A stretch of 64,000 bases of DNA from Mycolicibacterium sp. S2-37 (GTDB lineage: Bacteria > Actinomycetota > Actinomycetes > Mycobacteriales > Mycobacteriaceae). Location: NCBI RefSeq assembly GCF_017352375.1, contig NZ_JAFEVR010000012.1, positions 186,001 through 250,000 of the forward strand, written 5' to 3'. The position numbers were made by a program, and so were the translations under genes. Positions 49,682 to 55,630 of the stretch are shown piece after piece (the first letter of the stretch is position 1; each line of letters starts with the position of its first letter). Under the pieces are notes generated by a model. That model ran no database searches. It saw only the letters and a program-made list of their open reading frames with translations, and was not told where the DNA came from.

Positions 49682-50638
49682 CTATGGGCCGATGAGCTGT
49701 GGGGGTGGGGGTGCCCCCGGGTTCACGACCATCTGGACGCCGCCGTGACGCACGAACCGTCGTCCGAGCTGGTTTTCTATGATTTTGACGGCCGTGCCGT
49801 TGAAGGTGTGCATCAGAACGTGGAAGACGCTGAGCACAGCGTCTTGAAGGGATTGATCGCCCTCGAGGGGAGTGATGGTTAGTCCCTGAGCGGTCAGATC
49901 TTCCCGGGTTATAGCCCTCGAGTGGGAGAGGTGGGTCGAGTCATCCGCCAACCATTGCGCGACATCCCTTGCGAGAACGTCTTTTTCCGCGTGATCCTTC
50001 AACATGTAGGTGCGAAGCCATTCTTCGACGAGGTTCTTCGCTAGCTCGGCGGCGTTCTCGCAGACGTTGAGTATTCCCGGTGGGTATTGCTGCAGGGTCG
50101 GAAGCCATCCGGTCAATCGGGAAGGGTCGGCTGAGCACTCATCGGATGCTTCCTTGAACTGCGTTGTCAACGCACCTGCGGGCATCGTCCAGCCTGTCGG
50201 CATGATGATCTGCGGATCGATCGGACCCAGCTGAGAGTGCTTGCCCATCACGATCTCATCCGCCGCCATGGCCCACATGGTCGCCGCTGACATGGCTCCC
50301 ATTGGGATGAAGACGCGAACGTGATCGAACTTCGAGCGCATGTATCGAACGAGGCGGTCACACGCCTCCGCCTGGCCGCCCGGGCTGTGCAAGATCAAGT
50401 CGAGTTCGCGCGAGGTTTGATCGCGGAAAACCTCCATCAGACCGACCATGTCACCAAGATCGATTGACGTCTGGGGTCCGCCCTTATTTAGCCAATCAGC
50501 TGCGTAAATGACGAGCGGGCGACCCGTCTGCGATGTGACTTGCTGGATGTACTTATCTCTGATCGCGTCGATGTTGACGTTGCCGTCCGCGTCGGCGGAG
50601 TTGTTGATCTCGGAAAGAATGTCTCCCCAGCCCGGCAT
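49682..50638 (-). CDS. ClpP-fold serine protease, SDH/SppA-like, satellite cargo
   Basis: 318-aa cytosolic protease-like protein resembling the serine dehydrogenase proteinase (SDH_sah, ClpP/crotonase fold) family. Seen: oxyanion-loop motif LHSPGGQAEA (83-92), nucleophile S117 in MGAMSAATMWA, then H134 and D141 in MGKHSQLGPIDPQ. N-terminal residues 1-40 form a separate small region, and the C-terminal 130 residues are helical and may mediate oligomerisation. G+C looks lower than in the host genes. It is the last gene before attL, a typical cargo position, preceded 10 nt upstream by a 62-aa gene. A head-maturation protease is the main alternative, since no other protease is present. Confidence 0.7.
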   Translation of the reverse strand: MPGWGDILSEINNSADADGNVNIDAIRDKYIQQVTSQTGRPLVIYAADWLNKGGPQTSIDLGDMVGLMEVFRDQTSRELDLILHSPGGQAEACDRLVRYMRSKFDHVRVFIPMGAMSAATMWAMAADEIVMGKHSQLGPIDPQIIMPTGWTMPAGALTTQFKEASDECSADPSRLTGWLPTLQQYPPGILNVCENAAELAKNLVEEWLRTYMLKDHAEKDVLARDVAQWLADDSTHLSHSRAITREDLTAQGLTITPLEGDQSLQDAVLSVFHVLMHTFNGTAVKIIENQLGRRFVRHGGVQMVVNPGAPPPPQLIGP

Positions 50639-50648
50639 CGAGCCAGCC

Positions 50649-50837
50649 TCAGCTGTTGCCGGATGTGCTGAACCTCGCTTGTGCAGTCGAAATTAGCTGA
50701 GGTGGACGCAATATGCCCAATGCCGTGACTGCGTTGAAGGTTTGAATCGCAGCGGACACGGACGCGTTCTGCATGGCCTGGTCAAGCAGGTCGCTCTTCT
50801 GCTGTTCAAGACTCGTATCGGCAGCTTGTCGGTTCAT
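50649..50837 (-). CDS. Small protein upstream of the ClpP-fold protease
   Basis: 62-aa polar protein, not recognised: MNRQAADTSLEQQKSDLL, then DQAMQNASVSAAIQTF and a Pro/Ser-rich tail. The first about 40 residues look helical. It ends 10 nt before the protease start and shares its lower G+C, so the two form a likely two-gene cargo unit. It could be a partner, substrate or inhibitor of the protease; nothing in the sequence decides this. Confidence 0.5.
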   Translation of the reverse strand: MNRQAADTSLEQQKSDLLDQAMQNASVSAAIQTFNAVTALGILRPPQLISTAQARFSTSGNS

Positions 50838-50886
50838 TCGTCGCCCCCGGGAGGTCTCGGCGGGTCATTCCCGGCCTGGTAACCCC

Positions 50887-50892
50887 ACTATA
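50887..50892 (-). promoter_or_regulatory. Candidate -10 element for cargo genes
   Basis: TATAGT on the minus strand, 50 nt before the 62-aa gene, in a 196-bp gap between it and the head gene. The -35 (GCAGTT at 17-nt spacing) is weak. It suggests the cargo pair may be transcribed independently of the capsid operon. Confidence 0.35.
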
Positions 50893-51033
50893 GGCATTTA
50901 CCCGCGGGCAACTGCTACGCATCCCTCAAAATGGAATCACGATCTTGTGCCGAAATGGCCACGCCTACTGCCGGAACCGCAGGTAGGCATCGACGAGCGA
51001 CGTGTCGCGCTAACCGCCGGTGCTCCTCGGTCG

Positions 51034-51732
51034 TCAACTGCGAGACATCCGCCGGACGATGTTCTGCAGCGTCGGCGATCCGCCCTCGGCCTCGATCTGG
51101 CGGCGGGCCTCGCCGTACCGCTCCTCCGCGTCGCGCACCAACGGGGGGTGCCGGTACTCGGTCATCCCGCCGCGCAGCGGCACGGCGATGCACCTGCAGT
51201 TGTCGTGGCCCTTGACCGCCGACGTCGCGCTCGCGTAGGCGGCGCCGCGGGTGGCCAGGGCCAGGCAGAAGTTGCACGCGGCGTAGTTGCAGTGCCGGAG
51301 GTATCGCACCCGCTCGGCGGCGGCGTTGTGCACGACGGTGACGCGCTGGCCGTCCATGAGCATTCGCCGCACCGAGCCCTGCAGCTGCGACACCGCGGTC
51401 TCGGCGGCCGTCGCGGTGCTGACCGCCCACCCGATCGAGGTCGAGATGCGCTCGGCCGCCACGACGTCCGGCGGCACCTCGGCCGTGTATTCCTCGTCGG
51501 GTGCGAGGTCCTGGTACCACTCGGCGGTGACGTCGGAGACCACGCCGACGTACCCGAGCAGCATGTCCGGCAGGTGCTCGCGCAGCGCCTCGATCAGGCG
51601 CCGCTTCGTTGCGGCGTCCCAGGGTCCGTCGTGGAGCGATCGGAACAGGTTGGCGACGTCGGCGTCGACGCCGCGGGCGAGGCCGTCCAGGACGGACACC
51701 AGCGCGTCGGCGGCGTCGTTGAGGGCGGTCAC
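51034..51732 (-). CDS. MuF/VG15-like minor head protein
   Basis: 232-aa phage head-associated protein. After a helical N-terminal half, the C-terminal part has the diagnostic Cys/His set of MuF-type minor capsid proteins: CNFCLALATRGAAY (CxxC, about residue 157) followed by VKGHDNCRCIAVPL (HxxCxC). The GTG at 51732 overlaps the upstream stop by 4 nt. In tailed phages the protein attaches at the portal vertex and may enter the host with the DNA. Its presence without a visible portal gene suggests use of a helper phage's portal, or a divergent portal I cannot recognise. Confidence 0.72.
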   Translation of the reverse strand: MTALNDAADALVSVLDGLARGVDADVANLFRSLHDGPWDAATKRRLIEALREHLPDMLLGYVGVVSDVTAEWYQDLAPDEEYTAEVPPDVVAAERISTSIGWAVSTATAAETAVSQLQGSVRRMLMDGQRVTVVHNAAAERVRYLRHCNYAACNFCLALATRGAAYASATSAVKGHDNCRCIAVPLRGGMTEYRHPPLVRDAEERYGEARRQIEAEGGSPTLQNIVRRMSRS

Positions 51733-52034
51733 TGCTCGTCCTCGTCGAGGTCCTGGACCCAGCCGTCGGGGTGCACGAGCACCCTGACATTGCGGACCGG
51801 TCCGCCGCCGGGTCGGGCCCACTTCGGGATTCGCCAGTCGTCGACCTCGACGGGCTGGCCGGCGCGGAGCGCGGCCAGCATCGGGCCGGGCTGGCGCTGG
51901 CGTACCACCCGGCCGTCGCGGACGAGGACGAGCCGGCCGCCGCGGCGGTCGAAGACCTCCTCCTCGCGGTCGAGCAGCTCGGCGTAGACGTTGGGGCCGA
52001 TGCCGGCGGCGAGGTCGTCGCTAAACCTAGCCAT
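51729..52034 (-). CDS. Hypothetical phage-type protein
   Basis: 101-aa protein, not recognised. It reads as beta-rich with short repeats of charged turns (VFDRRGGRLVLVRDGRVVRQRQ, VEVDDWRIPKWARPGGG) and an acidic tail. It lies between the small-terminase-like and MuF-like genes with overlaps of 8 and 4 nt, so it is probably a head-completion or connector-type protein (positional inference). Confidence 0.55.
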   Translation of the reverse strand: MARFSDDLAAGIGPNVYAELLDREEEVFDRRGGRLVLVRDGRVVRQRQPGPMLAALRAGQPVEVDDWRIPKWARPGGGPVRNVRVLVHPDGWVQDLDEDEQ

Positions 52035-52389
52035 CGGTCCCCCGGCGCTTGCGCTCGTTGTCCCAGCGCACCTTCACGGCGGCCTGGTGGCGGGCGCTCT
52101 TGGCGACGCCCGGGCCGATCTGGACCCGGCGGGTGAAGTCGGCGGCGGCCCGTTCGAGCAGCCGCATCTCGCCGCTGAGCTTGACGAGTATGGATGGCCG
52201 CTTCTCGCCGACCAGTTCGGCGGCGTAGACGTTCGCGAGCTGTTCGCGCCGGTCGGCGGCATTTGCTGCGGCGTCGAGGGACTGCTCCTCGTGCTCGTCC
52301 CACACCAGCGGGCGGCCGAGCTCTTTCGACGCACGGGCCAGCGCATCATCGAACTCCTTGCGGAGCTTCTGACCAGCGGATACGCCCAT
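52027..52389 (-). CDS. Small-terminase-like phage protein
   Basis: 120-aa basic, helical protein: FDDALARASKELGRPLVWDEHEEQSLDAAANAADRREQL, then KLSGEMRLLERAAADFTRRV, and a basic tail PGVAKSARHQAAVKVRWD. This arrangement resembles short actinophage proteins annotated as small terminase subunits, but I am not certain. DNA binding is plausible from the charge. It follows the capsid gene after a 194-bp gap with strong hairpins. Confidence 0.45.
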   Translation of the reverse strand: MGVSAGQKLRKEFDDALARASKELGRPLVWDEHEEQSLDAAANAADRREQLANVYAAELVGEKRPSILVKLSGEMRLLERAAADFTRRVQIGPGVAKSARHQAAVKVRWDNERKRRGTDG

Positions 52390-52509
52390 CTCGGGGCCTC
52401 CTGAAAGTCTGGGGTTGTATTACGGGGAATCTGAGCGGCTATGACCACCGCGCGACGGGGTGCCCGGGGGAGGGCCCCTCCCCGGGGGGGCGCTGGGTTG
52501 CTTGCTGGC

Positions 52510-52573
52510 ACGGCCGGACCGGCACGAGCGGGCTACGGGCTGAACCCTCTCGTCCGGCTCCCGGTCCGGCCGT
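52510..52573 (-). terminator. Strong hairpin downstream of the capsid gene
   Basis: Perfect 13-bp inverted repeat ACGGCCGGACCGG / CCGGTCCGGCCGT with a 38-nt loop, 10 nt past the capsid stop. A second GC-rich hairpin lies around 52465-52493. No T-tract. It probably terminates or tempers transcription after the capsid gene; a packaging or RNA signal is another option. Confidence 0.5.
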
Positions 52574-52583
52574 GAGTCAGCGG

Positions 52584-53426
52584 CTACGGCGCGGCCGACC
52601 TGTTCACCTTCACCAGTGCGGCCTCGTGCGGGAATCCGAATCCGACCCGGGCGACGGCCCGGATTGCCACGCGATCGCTGGTGAAAAATGCGGACGTGTC
52701 GACGACCACCTCGACGTCTTTGCGCACCACGACGAACGAGACTGCCTGCGGCACAGCCCACACCAGCCCGTTGTCGGGCGCGTCGGGGCTGGACAGCAGC
52801 GGCACCCCGGCGATGACGCGGCCGGACGGCGATGACGGGTCGGGCTGAAGCAAGGCCTCATTCGAGGAGGCGGCCTTCTTGATCTTCGATAGCGCGAGGA
52901 CCGTGTTCGGGTTGGTGACGAACGCCGTCACCTTCTGGCCCAGGTTCTCCGCGGCGACCTGGGCCTCGAGGAATGCGTCGAGGTTCGCGTATGAGACACC
53001 GGCGTACACGTTCGACGCGGCGATCGAGCCGAGACCGGCGGGGCCGTTCGCGGTGGTGTTGCCGAACCACGCGGCGTCGATCTTGCGCCGCAGCGACTGC
53101 ACCAGGCGGTCGCCGATGACGCGGGTCGCCTCGGGCGAGGAGTCGGCCGCGAGCTCGTTCGACACGACGGTGATGCCGGCGACCTTCCGCGGTGTCACGA
53201 CGACCTCGCCGAGGTCGGCGTCGTCGGCCGTGATCTCGGCGCCCTCGGCGGTCCAGCCGACGTCGGGGTCGCCGGTCAGGATCGGGATGCGGTAGTCGTG
53301 GGAGTTCGTCTGCACGACCGTGCTGGCCTGGAACGCAACGGATTCCGTGGTCAGCGGCTGGATCACCAGCTCGTGGACTTCTTCTGGCCGCAGGATGCTC
53401 GCGGCGTTGATGGTGCTCTGGGACAT
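52584..53426 (-). CDS. HK97-fold major capsid protein
   Basis: 280-aa capsid protein of the HK97 family. Typical segments: LRPEEVHELVIQPLTTESVAFQASTVV, GDPDVGWTAEGAEITADDADLGEVVVTPRKVAGITVVSNELAADS, the spine-helix region IGDRLVQSLRRKIDAAWFGNTTANGPAGL, and a C-terminal FTSDRVAIRAVARVGFGFPHEAALVKV. There is no N-terminal delta (scaffolding) domain, which agrees with a separate scaffold-like gene upstream. It would self-assemble into a shell, perhaps a small one suited to a 10-kb genome. It is flanked by hairpins on both sides. Confidence 0.85.
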   Translation of the reverse strand: MSQSTINAASILRPEEVHELVIQPLTTESVAFQASTVVQTNSHDYRIPILTGDPDVGWTAEGAEITADDADLGEVVVTPRKVAGITVVSNELAADSSPEATRVIGDRLVQSLRRKIDAAWFGNTTANGPAGLGSIAASNVYAGVSYANLDAFLEAQVAAENLGQKVTAFVTNPNTVLALSKIKKAASSNEALLQPDPSSPSGRVIAGVPLLSSPDAPDNGLVWAVPQAVSFVVVRKDVEVVVDTSAFFTSDRVAIRAVARVGFGFPHEAALVKVNRSAAP

Positions 53427-53533
53427 GGCTTTTCACCTACTTCGGGATAGACGTGTTGTGTAGTCACCCGCAGTCGGCTGCGTCAGCCGATCGTTCGCGG
53501 GGTGCGCCATCCCGGCGGCCCAGATCGAAGAAT

Positions 53534-53570
53534 CCGGGCCAGCGATCCCGCGGCGTTCACGCTGGCCCGG
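53534..53570 (-). terminator. Hairpin between scaffold and capsid genes
   Basis: Perfect 11-bp stem CCGGGCCAGCG / CGCTGGCCCGG with a 15-nt loop, just past the scaffold stop and 108 nt before the capsid ATG. Weak T-rich stretch (ATTCTTCG) after it on the minus strand. Could be an attenuator setting scaffold-to-capsid ratio. Confidence 0.5.
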
Positions 53571-53578
53571 TCTCCATT

Positions 53579-54052
53579 CTATCCGGTGGGGCAGACCGTC
53601 TCCTTGAGGATCTGGCCCAGCGACCGGGTCTCGCTCCCGAGCGCCTCCTCACGGTTGCGCCCGGCGACCGGGTTGGGCCGCGGCGCGCGCGGCAGGCCCA
53701 GCTCGGCCCTCTTGCTGTCGGCCGCGGCGAGCAGGCCATCGACGTCGATGGCACCACCTTCGGTCAGGTGGTCGGCGACCGACAACCCGGCGGCTCGCAT
53801 CAATTCCGGTCGCAGACCCAGGCTTTCGACGGCCCGGTCGAACGCCTGGGCGTGCGCGGCGTCGAGCTGCGCCCGCAGGCCGTCCCGTTCGCCCTCCAGC
53901 GCGTCGATCTTCGCCCTGACACCCTTCGGCTTGTCGCCGTCGTCGGACTCGCCAGCGTCGGTCTGGGGTGCCGTTTCGGTGTCGTCGGCGATGGCGGCGG
54001 GTCCGACTTCCTCGGCAGGTCCGGTCGTCGGTGCGGCGGTGGGTGTGGTCAT
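53579..54052 (-). CDS. Scaffold-like head protein
   Basis: 157-aa protein with an acidic, Thr/Ala/Pro-rich disordered N-terminus and a central coiled-coil segment (GVRAKIDALEGERDGLRAQLDAAHAQAFDRAVE, about 45-75). A C-terminal charged region follows (GLLAAADSKRAELG). This is the usual architecture of phage scaffolding proteins, and it lies directly upstream of the capsid gene. The ATG at 54052 overlaps the preceding stop; further upstream the frame runs through another gene and is rejected. Confidence 0.68.
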   Translation of the reverse strand: MTTPTAAPTTGPAEEVGPAAIADDTETAPQTDAGESDDGDKPKGVRAKIDALEGERDGLRAQLDAAHAQAFDRAVESLGLRPELMRAAGLSVADHLTEGGAIDVDGLLAAADSKRAELGLPRAPRPNPVAGRNREEALGSETRSLGQILKETVCPTG

Positions 54053-54378
54053 GATTCCTCCTCGGTATTCGGGGTCTGGTTCTCCAGTTGTGACCATCGG
54101 CGGTAACGGATGCCGGCCGACGGGTAGTTGACGAGCGTCCACAGCTGCGTCGGCAGGGAGTAGCCGAGGTGTTGCAGCAGTGCCCGTTCGGCGGGTGTCG
54201 CCGGTCTGCGGAACGCGCCGCGGCCGATGGCGTCGCGCTCGGCGCGCTGGCCGAAGCGCTCGTGGTCGGCGGCTTGCGTTGCGTCCTCGGCGTTTTGCAG
54301 ATCTGCGGGCAGCCACTCGAACGTGAGCAAGCCGCGCTTGTCGTTCGGGAACTGCGGCCCGATGCCTTCCATGGTCAT
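54049..54378 (-). CDS. Hypothetical satellite protein
   Basis: 109-aa protein, not recognised: GPQFPNDKRGLLTFEWLPADLQNAEDATQAADHERFGQRAERDAIGRGAF, then RALLQHLGYSLPTQLWTLVNYPSAGIRYRRW. Mixed charge, with a Trp/Tyr-rich C-terminal third. An AAAGGG site precedes the ATG at 54378. Coupled to the scaffold gene by a 4-nt overlap, so possibly structural. Confidence 0.55.
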   Translation of the reverse strand: MTMEGIGPQFPNDKRGLLTFEWLPADLQNAEDATQAADHERFGQRAERDAIGRGAFRRPATPAERALLQHLGYSLPTQLWTLVNYPSAGIRYRRWSQLENQTPNTEEES

Positions 54379-54593
54379 CGCTCGCCCTTTCCTCGCTTGT
54401 CGGTGCGTCCCGGTGGTGCCACCAGCGCCCGCAACGACTTCTCGAATCGTTCGACGGCACGGGCGATCTCGGTCTCGGCGGTGGCCGGGTCTCGCAGCGG
54501 GCCGGCGTCGAGCTCGATCGCGAAGTTGACCGTCTCCCCGGCTGGGTTCCAGGTCCACGACCGAATGCTGCAGTTGTCAGTCACCGAGTTCAT
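54375..54593 (-). CDS. Hypothetical satellite protein
   Basis: 72-aa protein, not recognised. Begins NSVTDNCSIRSWTWNPAGETVNFAIELDAGP (beta-like) and ends in a basic helix EIARAVERFEKSLRALVAPPGRTDKRGKGER. Overlaps both neighbours by 4 nt. The basic C-terminus could contact nucleic acid. Confidence 0.5.
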   Translation of the reverse strand: MNSVTDNCSIRSWTWNPAGETVNFAIELDAGPLRDPATAETEIARAVERFEKSLRALVAPPGRTDKRGKGER

Positions 54594-55111
54594 GCGACAC
54601 TCCCGCCGGTCGCCAGCGCCATCAGCTCGACCGTCAGGCCGTCGATCGCGGATTCCGCGTCGCCGGTCATATCGGCCAGCAGCCGCACGAACTGCACGCC
54701 AGCCAGCGCGACCGCGAGTGCTTTTTCGGGGTTCTGGCTCCATGTCCCGGCGAGCGCCATCCGCCCGGCGTCGTCGCGCTCGCGGGCCAGCCACGTCAGC
54801 GCGGTCATGGCCCGGTCGGCCTCTCTCGGGAGGTTCGGCCCCACCCTGCGGCCGCCGTGGTGAATGCCGCTCATCGCGGCGTCGATGATCGCGTCGGCCT
54901 CGGCGTCGTCGGCGTCATTCCAGCTTTCGGCACACGGCGAGTTGAGGTGGCCCGCGGCGGTGCGCGCCAGCCACCCGGCCACCGCCGCGACGATATGAGC
55001 GGGTGCGCCGATCGTGAGCACCGCGGCCTCGGTGGCGGCCGCGCCGGATGTGGTGCCGTCAAAAAGCCGGGCCGCCTCGATGAGCGCGGCACCGATGTTC
55101 GTGTCACTCAT
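54590..55111 (-). CDS. Hypothetical satellite protein
   Basis: 173-aa Ala-rich helical protein, not recognised: IGAALIEAARLFDGTTSGAAATEAAVLTIGAPAHIVAAVAGWLART, then MTALTWLARERDDAGRMALAGTW. No membrane segment is long enough to be certain. It overlaps the neighbouring genes by 8 and 4 nt in the same operon. Confidence 0.55.
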   Translation of the reverse strand: MSDTNIGAALIEAARLFDGTTSGAAATEAAVLTIGAPAHIVAAVAGWLARTAAGHLNSPCAESWNDADDAEADAIIDAAMSGIHHGGRRVGPNLPREADRAMTALTWLARERDDAGRMALAGTWSQNPEKALAVALAGVQFVRLLADMTGDAESAIDGLTVELMALATGGSVA

Positions 55112-55307
55112 CGGCGGTCGCGCCGATGTCGTCGATGCGGAAGCCCTGAATGGTGCTCCAGTCGGCCGGCGCCGGGCTGACCGCCTGCAACAGCCGCCGC
55201 CCGAGGTCGATCACCATGTCCCTCGGCAGCGCCACCAGCACCATGTCGTCGCGGAGGTTCTCCCGGACGCGGCGCGTGATCTCGTCGTTCGTCTCGTTGG
55301 GTTCCAT
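55104..55307 (-). CDS. Hypothetical small satellite protein
   Basis: 67-aa acidic protein, not recognised. The helical N-terminal half (ETNDEITRRVRENLRDDMVLVALPRDMVIDLGRRLLQAV) is followed by an acidic tail. Starts 5 nt after the upstream stop. Confidence 0.5.
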   Translation of the reverse strand: MEPNETNDEITRRVRENLRDDMVLVALPRDMVIDLGRRLLQAVSPAPADWSTIQGFRIDDIGATADE

Positions 55308-55312
55308 CTGTA

Positions 55313-55630
55313 TTACTCCTTCGGTTGATCACATTGGTGGGCGGCGATCGCCGTCCTAATCGCCCGTATCCCGTCTCCGTGCCGTACTGAACCCCCGGAG
55401 ATGTGGTGACCTGAGCAGCCGCACCACAGGGTGGTTCCGGTGCCGAGGATCGAGATGATGCCGACCGGATGCGTGTGATCGGGGTTGATCCACACCGCCT
55501 TATGGGCAACCGCATACGCCTGGCGCACCGACGTCGCGGCCACCACGAACACGGCGCCGCGATAGTCGGCGGTCTTCGCGGAGAAGCCGCCGCCGGCCGT
55601 GGGGTACAGCTCGTAGACCCTGGTGTTCAC
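55313..55630 (-). CDS. Hypothetical satellite protein with Cys/His cluster
   Basis: 105-aa protein, not recognised. Contains FVVAATSVRQAYAVAHKAVWINPDHTHPVGIISILGTGTTLWCGCSGHHISGG: the CGCSGHH cluster (about residues 69-75) may bind a metal. GTG start overlapping the primase stop by 4 nt, so it is translated with the replication protein. Confidence 0.55.
   Translation of the reverse strand: MNTRVYELYPTAGGGFSAKTADYRGAVFVVAATSVRQAYAVAHKAVWINPDHTHPVGIISILGTGTTLWCGCSGHHISGGSVRHGDGIRAIRTAIAAHQCDQPKE

Noticed and set aside
49616..49882. 88-codon plus-strand frame at the attL end of the satellite
   Set aside because: It overlaps the C-terminal coding region of the ClpP-fold protease antisense and has no motif or convincing ribosome site.
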